A DNA stretch of 64,000 nt from Phragmitibacter flavus (GTDB lineage Bacteria; Verrucomicrobiota; Verrucomicrobiia; Verrucomicrobiales; Verrucomicrobiaceae). Shown one piece after another: positions 36,382 to 45,676 of this stretch (positions are counted from its first letter, which is position 1; each line of letters opens with the position of its first letter). The stretch is taken from contig NZ_VAUV01000013.1 of NCBI RefSeq assembly GCF_005780165.1, positions 124,001-188,000 on the forward strand, in the 5' to 3' direction. The notes under the pieces were generated by a model, which saw only the letters and a list, made by a program, of their open reading frames with translations, was not told where the DNA came from and made no database searches. The translations under genes and the position numbers were made by a program.

Positions 36382-37260
36382 TCAAGGCATCCGCGCCTTC
36401 TTCACGCGCTGATCCCACAACACCTTCTGCCGACCGGTTGCCGTAACGGCGTCGCCGACCTCGGCTTTGGTGGTCAATAACACCCGGCCTTCGAAATCGA
36501 CTTCCACCAGCAACTTCGCCAGCGCATCATAAGCTTCGACATCACCCTCTTCCTGCATATCCACCAAGACGACGGATCCAAGATAGTCCTGCACCAGCTT
36601 GAACTCCTCCTCCACCCCTTTGGCCGTCAGAGCGCCATTGCCCACGCCGAAGGCGGCCCGCACCTGGTCCTGATCCACCGCTTTCAACACCGCGATCAGA
36701 TCCGCCACATTTCCCGTTCCCGCCTGCGCTTCCACGCGGATCTCCTGACCAAATCCCACGGCAAAATCCCCCAATTCGCGCAGCATTTTCACCGTCTGTT
36801 CGATCAATGCCTCATCGCCTTTAAGATCCCCAAGACGAACCCTCACGCCGCTGCCGCCCACATCATGCCCCAGCCGCACATGCTGTTTCACCTGATCAAC
36901 CGCCGTCGCCAGTGCCGCCTTGTCCACGGCATCAAACGCCACATCCACCCGCATGCCCACCACCGCAACTCCTGCTTCTTCAAACTGCTCCCGCAAAGCC
37001 GTTCTTTCCTCTGGACTCAACACCGGCAGCACTCCATGGCCATGTCCCGCGCCAAGCTCCACCTGCTTGACTCCCGCAGTCTCCAAACTCTCCACGAGTT
37101 GCAACAAATCCCACTCTCGTCCCCATTCCACCGTGCTCAAGGCAAACGTCATGTATTCGCCCTGCGGCTTCAGCGTCTGCCCCATCAAACTAGCACCAGT
37201 TGAACTCACCACGCCAACCATCATCGCCTGAACCAACGTCAATTTACTCCAGATCATCAT
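36382..37260 (-). CDS. Exported TIM-barrel protein, xylose isomerase-like (sugar isomerase/epimerase family)
   Basis: 292 residues from the ATG at 37260, which has GGGAGG about 9 bases upstream; the frame extends 10 codons further. A signal peptide-like N-terminus (MVGVVSSTGASLMG) is followed by an AP-endonuclease-2-type barrel: VESLETAGVKQVELGAGHGHG, REQFEEAGVAVVGMRVDV, FGQEIRVEAQAGTG. Family members bind a divalent metal and isomerise sugars; some verrucomicrobial secreted members have unknown substrates. It lies 26 bases downstream of an esterase-like gene on the same strand. Confidence 0.75.
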   Translation of the reverse strand: MMIWSKLTLVQAMMVGVVSSTGASLMGQTLKPQGEYMTFALSTVEWGREWDLLQLVESLETAGVKQVELGAGHGHGVLPVLSPEERTALREQFEEAGVAVVGMRVDVAFDAVDKAALATAVDQVKQHVRLGHDVGGSGVRVRLGDLKGDEALIEQTVKMLRELGDFAVGFGQEIRVEAQAGTGNVADLIAVLKAVDQDQVRAAFGVGNGALTAKGVEEEFKLVQDYLGSVVLVDMQEEGDVEAYDALAKLLVEVDFEGRVLLTTKAEVGDAVTATGRQKVLWDQRVKKARMP

Positions 37261-37286
37261 GCGGCCCATCCTCCCATGGTTTGCGC

Positions 37287-38120
37287 TCACCTGTCAACCA
37301 CCTTGCGTTGTTCGAACAACCATCGCAACGCCGCATGATCATCCTCACCCCACACCCGTTTCGCAATGCCGTGACCTCCTCCGGCATACTCCGTATATTT
37401 CACCCCACTGCCCTCCTTTTTCAGCGCCACCACCATGTCCCTGGTGCGTTGCACCGGCACCTGATCATCCTGGTCTCCATGAAACGTCCACACCGGCACC
37501 TTCGCTATCGCTACAGGCTTCGCGCGACGCACATCGCTTAGTCCGCACACCGGCACCATCCCTGCAAAACGATCGGGATCTCGCGACGCCCAGTTCCACG
37601 AGGCACTGCCACCCATCGAAACCCCTGTCAGATAAATCCGCGCAACATCCACCGGATATCTCGCCAGCACATCCTCCAAAGCTGCCATCGCCCCCAACAA
37701 CTGGTCACTCGCCTCTTCGTCGCTTTTCAACCAAAACGGCGGCTTCAACCGCTGATTGTCCCACTTCACCCAATTGTTGGGTCGCTCCCCACTGGCATCA
37801 TCGCCATCCTGACACTGCGGCACCAGCACAAAACAGCGGAACTTCTCGCGCAACTCCGGCGTCGCCAGCAACCGTGGCAACTCTTCCTTCAACGGCTTCG
37901 CACCATCCGTTCCTTTTGACCCACCCCCATGCATGTAAATCACCAGCGGATACCGGGCCTTGTCCTCAACTGTCCACCCCAGCGGCACCATCAACCCACA
38001 ACCACGATTCGCCGTCGGCGGAACCATCCGCTCCTCACCCACCTCTTCTCGAAAATAGGGTGAATCCTCCGCCGAAGTTTTCACCACCATCAACAGCAAC
38101 AAAATCACGAAAAACTTCAT
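37287..38120 (-). CDS. Exported alpha/beta hydrolase (prolyl oligopeptidase/PHB-depolymerase-like esterase)
   Basis: 277 residues. Signal peptide (FFVILLLLMVVKTSA), oxyanion-hole region YPLVIYMHGGGSKGTDG, nucleophile elbow TGVSMGGSASW, acidic residue in HGDQDDQVPV and His in GGGHG. This is the layout of secreted carboxylesterases/feruloyl esterases that act on polysaccharide substituents. It probably forms an operon with the TIM-barrel gene 26 bases downstream. Confidence 0.85.
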   Translation of the reverse strand: MKFFVILLLLMVVKTSAEDSPYFREEVGEERMVPPTANRGCGLMVPLGWTVEDKARYPLVIYMHGGGSKGTDGAKPLKEELPRLLATPELREKFRCFVLVPQCQDGDDASGERPNNWVKWDNQRLKPPFWLKSDEEASDQLLGAMAALEDVLARYPVDVARIYLTGVSMGGSASWNWASRDPDRFAGMVPVCGLSDVRRAKPVAIAKVPVWTFHGDQDDQVPVQRTRDMVVALKKEGSGVKYTEYAGGGHGIAKRVWGEDDHAALRWLFEQRKVVDR

Positions 38121-38167
38121 CTCTCATCCTACCCCCAAACCGGCCTCGCTGGCAACGTTTCAACCAC

Positions 38168-39100
38168 TCAGAAACCCATCTTCGACCGGATCAAATGCCG
38201 GTAGGTTCGCCCCACGGGTATCCGATCTGCCCAACCCTTCAGCGCCAAGTTCCAACCCGCTCCGGTTGCTTTTTCCACCCCCAAAATCCGGTCGGCCCGC
38301 ACCACAAACCTTTGATGCACCCGGACAAAGTCATCCCGCCCCAGTAACGCAATCCACGACCGCAAACTCCGCAACTCCATGAACCGTTTCCCGTTGATGA
38401 GGTGAATCCACGTGTAGTCTCCAAACGATCGCAACATCACGATCTCATCCTCCGTGATCGACACCCTCGTTTTTGCACTTTTCACGTTGATCACCCTCGA
38501 CAGGTTCGCAGGCTGCCCACCCGCACCAATATCAGCGCTTGCATCAATTCCTGAGACCGAGGGAACTCTCTCCCGCGCCAACAATCCCGCCAGATGCATC
38601 GCCACTTTCTTCTTGAACTCAACACGGTGGGCGCTCCACCCCTTGACGGGTCTTGGATGATCGTAACCGTGGAAACCAATCAGCCGTCCTCGATAAACCA
38701 AAGGAAAAACCAGGGTTGCCCCCACTTTCTGTCGCTTCAATTCTGCCCTCAAGCCCTTCGCCGACCGCGGCATCTTGTCCACATCGGGAATTTCGATCAC
38801 TTCCCGATTCACCAGCCGTTGATGCCCCCACGACATCATTTGCGACGAGGCCCCCTGCAAATCCATCACATGAGGCTCCACTCCTCGATTGGCCCATTCA
38901 TGAACATTCCAAAAACGGGTCAGGTCATCACTGTATCTCGCGATCCAAACCCTGTCCGCCTTCACCAATCGCCCCATCAACCTCAAGGTCTTATCGATGG
39001 CAACTTTAGAAGATCTCTCGCAGGCGTGTTTCGCCAACAACCGCCAAAAGACTGCTTCCTCGGATCGATCAGGGGGGGATTTTAACTTTGCAGTTGCCAT
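38168..39100 (-). CDS. GAF-domain LytTR transcriptional regulator
   Basis: 310 residues, cytoplasmic. Residues about 30-175 form a GAF domain (LMGRLVKADRVWIARYSDD, LVFPLVYRGRLIGFHGYD). Residues about 210-305 form a LytTR DNA-binding domain (RVSITEDEIVMLRSFGDYTWIHLINGKRF, LGRDDFVRVHQRFVVRADRI, IPVGRTYRHLI). There is no receiver domain, so the signal is probably sensed directly. It lies divergent from a PEP-CTERM gene across 618 noncoding bases that may contain its sites. Confidence 0.88.
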   Translation of the reverse strand: MATAKLKSPPDRSEEAVFWRLLAKHACERSSKVAIDKTLRLMGRLVKADRVWIARYSDDLTRFWNVHEWANRGVEPHVMDLQGASSQMMSWGHQRLVNREVIEIPDVDKMPRSAKGLRAELKRQKVGATLVFPLVYRGRLIGFHGYDHPRPVKGWSAHRVEFKKKVAMHLAGLLARERVPSVSGIDASADIGAGGQPANLSRVINVKSAKTRVSITEDEIVMLRSFGDYTWIHLINGKRFMELRSLRSWIALLGRDDFVRVHQRFVVRADRILGVEKATGAGWNLALKGWADRIPVGRTYRHLIRSKMGF

Positions 39101-39718
39101 GAAAATGCCACCATCAGCAAAAGATTAATGCCAAATCCTAGAATCCATGCCAGAAGCGACATCAAGTTCCTGAGACAATGGCTCAGATATACTAATGAAT
39201 GGGTGAAAATCGTCAATTCAATTCCCTAAAACTTTTCTCCATCCAACCATCAGATAGCATTGGAAATCAATCTCTTGCAGAGATAACCAAGCAATTGCCC
39301 CACGATTCCTTAAGATCGGTCTGGATGGATGAAAAATCGAAAACCCTCAATGCAGTGCTATCATCCAATTTATTGATTAGTTTAGCTAATTGACGCGCCT
39401 AAACAATTCGCATCGCCATCGCACGCATGCACAAAAATCGACCCCCACGGCAGAAAATCGATTTAAGCTGAAAACCCCCTGCAATTATCGACCCCAAATG
39501 TCGGAAATCTATGCGGGTTTGTGATTGGTCCAGTTCCCGCCATTACTGGGCTCGCTGGCCTTATGACCCTTTCACCATCCCCCGTCCCCCACTGGAAGAG
39601 TCACAAGTAACCTCCGCGATGCTCCCAACAAACATCGCAGCCAAACAACCGTTCTTGTGATCATATCCCCGGCTGATCCCAAGACGGTTGCTTCAAAACA
39701 AATCAACCTGAAATAGCC
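39101..39718. other. Long AT-richer noncoding stretch between GAF-LytTR regulator and PEP-CTERM gene
   Basis: No convincing gene. A 64-codon plus ORF (39199-39393) lacks any recognisable domain. Two imperfect direct repeats of the form ATCGACCCC-N7-GAAATC occur around 39438-39465 and 39488-39512. A bulged hairpin (CAACCGTTCTTG...CAAGACGGTTG) spans 39646-39690, in the probable leader of the PEP-CTERM gene. Base composition is less C-skewed than in flanking DNA. Confidence 0.5.
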
Positions 39719-40822
39719 ATGACATCCCCAACTCCCGACAAACCCCTCTCATCGTCGAATCGATTTCGTTCGATCTTCATCGTCCTTGGTGCCCTCGCTG
39801 CCGTCCTGTCTCCGGGAATGACAATAAAAGCGCAGACCACCCACTATCTTTACGGTTTGCACAATACATCTGGCGCTGCCGACGCGGCAAATTTCAATTT
39901 GGTGCAATTCGCCGTCGCGAATCCGTATGGTGCATCCACGGTCACATCAAGCACTAGGGTGGCAAATCTAGGATCTTATGTTTCCAACTACGGTGCCGCC
40001 GGTCGTTACCGCGAATACATCAACGGTCTCGCGATTGATATAACCACCAATGACGTTTATTTTAACTATACCTACAACGACAACAGTGCTAGCGCGACCG
40101 CTGGCAACTACACGTTTCAACTATACAAGGGAAATTTGAATGGCTCAGTCTGGGAAGTCGATCTTGTTCATTCCATTACTGCTGCCTTGGCTGGCGGTCT
40201 CCCGGATTCAGACAGCGCAGGCAGCGGTGCCTTTCCCCGTGGAGCTTTCGACCCGGTGTCGAACAGCTACTACACAGGAGGACAACTCACAGACAGCCTG
40301 ACTCGACTTAACTTGAATGCCAGCGGAACTGCCGTCACCAGCATTGACAACTTCAGCAACTTTGACCTTACCCCTTTCGGGGATTATGGCGGCGGAGATT
40401 TTGTCATTTCTAATGGAACTCTCTACACTTCGACCGTGGTCGACGGAGAGAACCGTCTGATCCGCAGAACCATCTCAGGTATTGAAAATGGAACAGGTTT
40501 CGCAGCAGGAGTTATTATGGATGACGACCTCTCGTTTGACGAATTTGGGGTGGTTCAGATTGCCGGACTAGGCGCGGCTGATCTTCTCTACGGACTTTCA
40601 AACAGTGGATCGCTATTTCGATTCACCAACCCTGGAGGTGGCACTGAGGCTGCCTTGGGCATTACTGAAATCGTCGATCTTAGTTCTTTTATAGGATTTG
40701 GATCCGTCGCCGATATCTCCGAAGCGTTGCTGGCCCCGATCCCCGTTCCCGAACCTTCGGGTGCGCTGCTGATTGGTGTCGCAGGCTGCCTCGCCATCCT
40801 CAGACGACGCCGCCAAAGCTAA
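39719..40822 (+). CDS. PEP-CTERM-sorted exported protein
   Basis: 367 residues. The signal peptide follows a 17-residue polar N-terminus (FIVLGALAAVLSPGMTIKAQ). A mature beta-rich domain of about 300 residues, rich in Gly, Ser, Asn and Asp (YLYGLHN, GAFDPVSNSYYTGGQL, GSLFRFTNPGGG), has a propeller-like feel. It ends in the sorting signal VPEPSG, a hydrophobic helix (ALLIGVAGCLAIL) and RRRRQS. PEP-CTERM proteins are processed by exosortase and linked to extracellular polysaccharide; no exosortase gene lies in the window. Confidence 0.88.
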   Translation: MTSPTPDKPLSSSNRFRSIFIVLGALAAVLSPGMTIKAQTTHYLYGLHNTSGAADAANFNLVQFAVANPYGASTVTSSTRVANLGSYVSNYGAAGRYREYINGLAIDITTNDVYFNYTYNDNSASATAGNYTFQLYKGNLNGSVWEVDLVHSITAALAGGLPDSDSAGSGAFPRGAFDPVSNSYYTGGQLTDSLTRLNLNASGTAVTSIDNFSNFDLTPFGDYGGGDFVISNGTLYTSTVVDGENRLIRRTISGIENGTGFAAGVIMDDDLSFDEFGVVQIAGLGAADLLYGLSNSGSLFRFTNPGGGTEAALGITEIVDLSSFIGFGSVADISEALLAPIPVPEPSGALLIGVAGCLAILRRRRQS

Positions 40823-40896
40823 TCATGGGAAATGAAAGTCGGGTAAGGCCCGCCATTGATCGCCTGCTCGCAACTTAGCTTTGCTTTTAAATCCTG

Positions 40897-40930
40897 GAGC
40901 ACACGCAATTTCGTTGCGTGTGCTCTGTTT
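40897..40930 (+). terminator. Rho-independent terminator after the PEP-CTERM gene
   Basis: A 12-bp stem GAGCACACGCAA / TTGCGTGTGCTC with a 5-base loop (TTTCG), followed by TGTTTCCGTTT. It separates the PEP-CTERM gene from the siderophore receptor. Confidence 0.8.
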
Positions 40931-41006
40931 CCGTTTACTGCTCCATCGCCAAACACTACCGCCTCGGCTCAACATTAAATACAACCTCCCATCAAGATTC
41001 ACTCCC

Positions 41007-43097
41007 ATGTCTCTTCGTTATTGCCTCCCCCTCGTTCAAAGTCTGCTGATCGTTTCTCCAGCCCTTGCCCAATCCCCACCCGACAGCACTCAAATGGAAA
41101 CCGTCACGGTCACTGCTTCCGCTCCTTCCGACGGATACCAAGCCACGGATTCCATCACTGCCCTTAAGTCCAACGCCCGGTTGCTGGAGACGCCCCAGTC
41201 GGTCACCGTGCTTACCGACGCATTTATCAAAGACCGCGATTTCCATCGACTTGATGAAGTGTTGAGATACAGCGCTGGTGTTTCCACCGGAGGATTTTAT
41301 GACGTGTTGGACTCATTCCGTATCCGCGGTTTTGCCGCTGACGACGTCACGTATCTTGATGGATTAAAGATCACCGGCTTCTCCTCGCCGATGGAACTAT
41401 GGGGCCTCGAACGGGTCGAAGTAGTCAAAGGTCCCGCTTCAACACTCTACGGCGGAGCTTCCCTCGGCGGCCTCATCAACATGGTCAGCAAACGCCCCCA
41501 ACCCGATGCCTTCACCGAATTCACCCTCGGCGGCGGCTCCTACAACCTGTTCACCAGTGGCCTCGACGTGAATCGTCCACTCTCCAAAAACGTGTCCGCC
41601 CGCGTGAACGCCTTTTATCGGGAAAACGAATCATTCGTCGATCATGTCGAATATCAGCGAATCTTCGTCGCGCCCTCGCTCACTTGGAAAATGGGACCCG
41701 ACACCAGCCTGACCATCCTCACCAGTTACAAATACACCGACGAAATCTTCAGACTTCCTTTGGTGGCTCATGGCACCGTCCTCCCCAACAAGAACGGCCA
41801 GATTCCCCATGACCGATTCATCGGAATCCCTGGAAAATCCCAGGGTGTGCAAGGCTGGCTCGGCACCGCCGGATATGAGTTCAACCACCAGTTCAACGAC
41901 ATCGTGTCACTGCGCCAGAACCTGCGCGCCAGTTGGAGCAACCTGCATCGCATCGATATTCTCTACCCCGCCTATCTCGACGACAACCAACGCACCCTGT
42001 ATCTCATCCCACCGGTCAACGTCATTGATGACCACTTCAATTTCGCCGTGGACACCGCCGTGACTTTTAAATTCACCACCGTGAAGATCGACCATCATCT
42101 CACCACCGGAGTGGACTATAATTATGTCGACCGCAGTTTTGGTCTCGATGGATTTGGCGACGGCGAACTCATCCCCTTCGACCTCTTCTCCCCCAACTAC
42201 CAAGTTCCGTTCCGTCGCTCATCCGATCCCTTCACCATCTCTTACTCCGAGTTCAATCAGTTCGGCCTTTACATTCAAGAGCAGGCAAAATTTTTCGACA
42301 AGCTTACCCTGACCCTCGGCGTGCGATACGACACCACCACGCTCGATGACACCGACCTCGGCCACACCAAAGACAGTGCCACGACACCCCGTGTGGGTTT
42401 GACTTATGAGTTCATCCCTGGCGTCGCTGCGTATGCCAGCTACAGCCGATCGTTCAATCCCCAATGGACCTTCACCGACGCCGAAGGCAACGTCGTCGAT
42501 CCAGAAGAAGGCGAAAACTGGGAAGCCGGAGTCAAAACGTCCCTGCTGGACGGACGTCTCACCGCTTCCCTAGCCGTCTATCAACTCACCCGCGAAAACG
42601 CCGCCACCGACGATCTCTCCACGCCCTACCCGCTCGACTCCTTTGCCGCTGGCGAACAAAGAGCACGCGGCGTCGAACTGGAAAGCGCCATCAACCTCGC
42701 TCCTGGCTGGGACTTTATCTTTGCCTACAGCTATACCGAGACCGAAATCCTCAAGGACAGCCTTCTGCCTGTCGGTGGTCGCACCCTTGGCGTCCCCGAT
42801 CACAACATCAATGCCTGGCTAAAATACACCGTGCAAAGTGGGCCCCTGCGCGGATTTGGATTGGGCATCGGCGGACGCTATCTTACCTCCCAGGCTGGCT
42901 CCGCCTACAACACCTTTGATCTGCCCGCCTATGGCATCGTGGACGCCGCTCTCTACTATGAACGCAAAAACTTCAGCGCCCAGATCAACTTCAACAACGT
43001 CTTGGACAAGCGCCACTTCGTCGGTTCCTACGACGAACTCTACGTCCTTCCCGGTCAACCCTTCAACATGAGTGCCAGCATCACCATGAAGTTTTGA
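41007..43097 (+). CDS. TonB-dependent siderophore receptor
   Basis: 696 residues from the ATG at 41007; the frame is open 42 codons upstream without a signal peptide. Signal peptide LPLVQSLLIVSPALAQ; plug domain starting ARLLETPQSVTVLTDAFIKD, VLRYSAGVSTGG, SFRIRGF, GLERVEVVKGPASTLYGG. The barrel has typical repeats (FGLYIQEQAKFFDKLTLTLGVRYD, YASYSRSFNPQ, GENWEAGVKTSLLDGRLT) and ends with aromatic Phe (ASITMKF). Architecture matches FhuA-type ferric-siderophore receptors. No siderophore biosynthesis or ABC genes are adjacent, so it may take up foreign siderophores. Confidence 0.92.
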   Translation: MSLRYCLPLVQSLLIVSPALAQSPPDSTQMETVTVTASAPSDGYQATDSITALKSNARLLETPQSVTVLTDAFIKDRDFHRLDEVLRYSAGVSTGGFYDVLDSFRIRGFAADDVTYLDGLKITGFSSPMELWGLERVEVVKGPASTLYGGASLGGLINMVSKRPQPDAFTEFTLGGGSYNLFTSGLDVNRPLSKNVSARVNAFYRENESFVDHVEYQRIFVAPSLTWKMGPDTSLTILTSYKYTDEIFRLPLVAHGTVLPNKNGQIPHDRFIGIPGKSQGVQGWLGTAGYEFNHQFNDIVSLRQNLRASWSNLHRIDILYPAYLDDNQRTLYLIPPVNVIDDHFNFAVDTAVTFKFTTVKIDHHLTTGVDYNYVDRSFGLDGFGDGELIPFDLFSPNYQVPFRRSSDPFTISYSEFNQFGLYIQEQAKFFDKLTLTLGVRYDTTTLDDTDLGHTKDSATTPRVGLTYEFIPGVAAYASYSRSFNPQWTFTDAEGNVVDPEEGENWEAGVKTSLLDGRLTASLAVYQLTRENAATDDLSTPYPLDSFAAGEQRARGVELESAINLAPGWDFIFAYSYTETEILKDSLLPVGGRTLGVPDHNINAWLKYTVQSGPLRGFGLGIGGRYLTSQAGSAYNTFDLPAYGIVDAALYYERKNFSAQINFNNVLDKRHFVGSYDELYVLPGQPFNMSASITMKF

Positions 43098-43105
43098 GCA
43101 ACCCC

Positions 43106-43148
43106 CGTCCCAATTGGACGACTCATAAAACCCGGCACAAGATGCCGG
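43106..43148 (+). terminator. Two adjacent hairpins after the siderophore receptor
   Basis: CGTCC-CAATT-GGACG (43106-43120) and CCGGCA-CAAGA-TGCCGG (43132-43148). No long T-tract follows, so termination is only probable. They lie between convergent genes. Confidence 0.5.
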
Positions 43149-43241
43149 ATTCCGCCCCCGATACGCATTTCACTTTTCACTTTTCACTCTTTTAAACTCA
43201 TACCCATCCAACGTAAATCCCTCCGCCTCTTTCTGACCTTG

Positions 43242-44741
43242 CTAAAACCTAAAAACGGCTAGATCGGGCCATGTCAGCGCGCCTGGCCAGTCAAACATCA
43301 AGGTGTCTCCATCCCAGCCACGCAACACCCCCGACCACTGACCGGACTCCGTTCCCACGTTTAAAACAAATTCTCCTTTTGCCTCCGCATCGACCTTGAT
43401 CGTCCACTTCCCAAAAAGATCACTCACATACACTCCCGCATAGTTCACTGGCACATATCGCGGTGGATGGCCATCACTGGGTGGCTTGGGTTTGTTCGCA
43501 AGGATTTTGGCAATCTCGCCGCCCTGCTGGAAGATTCGTTCCTGAAGTTGCTTTGACTCGCCATCTTCTTTCTCTCCATTTGCCCCTTCAACTGCCTCCA
43601 GCAAAACCTTGGTCCTCACGGCTTCAGGAAACGTGGTGAGATGCAAATTAGCCAGCACCGCCACTCCCAACTCCTCCTCCGGCACCAGCATCACACTGGC
43701 TCGAATGCCCTCCAACGCCCCGCTTTTTTCCACCACGCGTCGATTTCCAGAATAATAGACATTCCAACCAGGACTGAAGAAAAAACCCGTGTCAGCTCCA
43801 ATCGGCGGCACCGCCGCAAAATCCATCTGACTTGCCAACACTGGCGAAAACATCGTTTCCACCGTCTCCTCCTTCAGCACCTGCCGATCTCCACTTTTCC
43901 CCTTCGCCAGCAACACGTTCATCATCTTCGCCAGATCATTCGCCGTTGAACTGAGTCCACTCGATGATGCGTAGGTGTCCGGCATTGACACCTCCACCGC
44001 CTTGGCCTGCCCGTCGACCACCCTGTATTGCCGCGATACATTCTTATCTTCATCAAAATCCCCCCAATATCCCGACCGCGACATGCCAACCGGAACCAAC
44101 ACCGATTCCGACAATAACTTTTCGTAAGTCGAACCCCATGCCGCAGCCGCCGCTTCGCCAGCCAGAAAGTAACCAATATTGGAATACTCGGCGTGATCAC
44201 GAAATGAATAAGCCGGATGAATGAAACGCAAACGCTTCAATAATTCCTCACGCGGAAATAGATGCCGCCAGTAGGGAGGAAATCCATAACTCACCAAACC
44301 CGTGCGATGCGTCAGCAGATCCCGCAACGTTACGTCTTGGGTGGCATGCTCATCCATCAATCGCAAGCCAGGCAACACCTCCACCACTGGTTGATCCCAC
44401 CCGAGCTTTCCAGCGTCTGCCACCGCCCCGGCCGCCATGGCCGTCAGCACCTTTGAAACACTGGCCAGATGAAAAATCGTGTCCGCATCCACCGGCGCCG
44501 CTGTCTCCAAATCCCGAAATCCAAATCCCTTCACCAACACCGACTTGCCGTCCTTGACCACTGTCACCGACGCTCCGGGAACCTGATAACGCTTCATCGC
44601 CTCTTCGATGAACTTTTCGAATTGTTCCGCAGAGATGCTCTCGCGCTCAGGCAATTCCTCTCCAATCGCGCCCACCGCGATCGTCAGCATCATTAACAAA
44701 CCAGCCCTCCAACCACGCGAAACAACGGAGCAGATTTTCAT
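43242..44741 (-). CDS. Exported serine hydrolase, class C beta-lactamase/esterase family
   Basis: 499 residues. Signal peptide (GLLMMLTIAVGAIG), beta-lactamase-fold domain with SVSK at 94-97, Tyr-Ser-Asn at 186-188 and LLTHRTGL. A C-terminal domain of about 110 residues (YVPVNYAGVYVSDLFGKWTIKVD) is lipocalin-like. Family members include D-aminopeptidases, esterases and penicillin-binding proteins; true beta-lactamase activity is unlikely from context. Confidence 0.85.
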   Translation of the reverse strand: MKICSVVSRGWRAGLLMMLTIAVGAIGEELPERESISAEQFEKFIEEAMKRYQVPGASVTVVKDGKSVLVKGFGFRDLETAAPVDADTIFHLASVSKVLTAMAAGAVADAGKLGWDQPVVEVLPGLRLMDEHATQDVTLRDLLTHRTGLVSYGFPPYWRHLFPREELLKRLRFIHPAYSFRDHAEYSNIGYFLAGEAAAAAWGSTYEKLLSESVLVPVGMSRSGYWGDFDEDKNVSRQYRVVDGQAKAVEVSMPDTYASSSGLSSTANDLAKMMNVLLAKGKSGDRQVLKEETVETMFSPVLASQMDFAAVPPIGADTGFFFSPGWNVYYSGNRRVVEKSGALEGIRASVMLVPEEELGVAVLANLHLTTFPEAVRTKVLLEAVEGANGEKEDGESKQLQERIFQQGGEIAKILANKPKPPSDGHPPRYVPVNYAGVYVSDLFGKWTIKVDAEAKGEFVLNVGTESGQWSGVLRGWDGDTLMFDWPGALTWPDLAVFRF

Positions 44742-44769
44742 TGGGGGTAATAATTAAAAAATGATCTGC

Positions 44770-45651
44770 TTACGTCGGCACCGCATTCACATCCACTGCC
44801 ACCGACAACTCATGGCTGCCCTCCCCAATCACAATCCCCCGCAGTGGACTCACATCGCGAAAATCCCGACCATGCGCGACGGTGATGTGCCGCGTTCCAG
44901 GAATGCAATTGTTCGTCGGATCAAGGTCCACCCAACCCAACTGCGTCCCGCACCACACACTCACCCAGGCATGCGAAGCATCCGCCCCAACCAGCTTCAC
45001 TTTCCCCGGGGGAGGCAACGTTTCCAGATAGCCACTCACATATTTGGCCGGCAACCCCAATGACCTCACACATGCAATCAACACATGCGCAAAATCCTGA
45101 CACACCCCTCGCCGTTTTTTGAACGCCTCATCCACCGGCGTCGCCACATCCGTTGCTGCTGGATCAAAGGCAAACTCCTTGTTGATCCGCGTATTCAAAT
45201 CCAATGCCGCCTTCAACATGCTGCGACCCGGCTGAAAACTGATCCTCGCATAAGCCGCAAATTCTTCCGACGGATAAATCAATCGCGATGGAAAACTGAA
45301 CTCACCCGCCATCACATCCTCGGTCAACCGATCCATCCGGCAACGCTGCTGCAAGACCTCCCACGACTCCGACTTGGCATGATCGATCCATCCTCCCACA
45401 TTGACCTCCACCTTGCTGCGAGCCGTCACCGTCAACCGACGATGCGCCCCGCGAATTGCAAAGAACAACGCTGGATTCCCAAAGTAATCCACATGCCCGG
45501 CCCGGTCCGTCGGCGGCGGTTCAATCGTCACCTCATGCTCCAGACAACGCTGGGTGTCCATCGCCCGCGGCGAAAGCCTCGCCATGTGATGCGAAATCGA
45601 CACCGGCTCGTCATACACATAGGTCGTTCGATGGCTAATCTCGTAAATCAT
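44770..45651 (-). CDS. Transglutaminase-like cysteine protease-fold protein
   Basis: 293 residues. The N-terminal bacterial transglutaminase-like domain (YEISHRTTYVYDEPVSISHHMARL) is followed by the transglutaminase core with Cys184 (RRGVCQDFAH), His227 (ASHAWVSV) and Asp242 (VDLDPTNN). It is the last gene of a conserved-looking trio with the CP-ATP-grasp/alpha-E protein and the DUF2126 transglutaminase. Such trios are widespread and their substrate is unknown; peptide or polyamide ligation/cleavage is suspected. Confidence 0.9.
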   Translation of the reverse strand: MIYEISHRTTYVYDEPVSISHHMARLSPRAMDTQRCLEHEVTIEPPPTDRAGHVDYFGNPALFFAIRGAHRRLTVTARSKVEVNVGGWIDHAKSESWEVLQQRCRMDRLTEDVMAGEFSFPSRLIYPSEEFAAYARISFQPGRSMLKAALDLNTRINKEFAFDPAATDVATPVDEAFKKRRGVCQDFAHVLIACVRSLGLPAKYVSGYLETLPPPGKVKLVGADASHAWVSVWCGTQLGWVDLDPTNNCIPGTRHITVAHGRDFRDVSPLRGIVIGEGSHELSVAVDVNAVPT

Positions 45652-45676
45652 TCCGTCAATCCTCCATCAAGTTAAA

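Noticed and set aside
39199-39393. 64-codon plus-strand ORF in the long noncoding stretch
   Set aside because: No recognisable domain, signal or ribosome site; composition like its noncoding surroundings.
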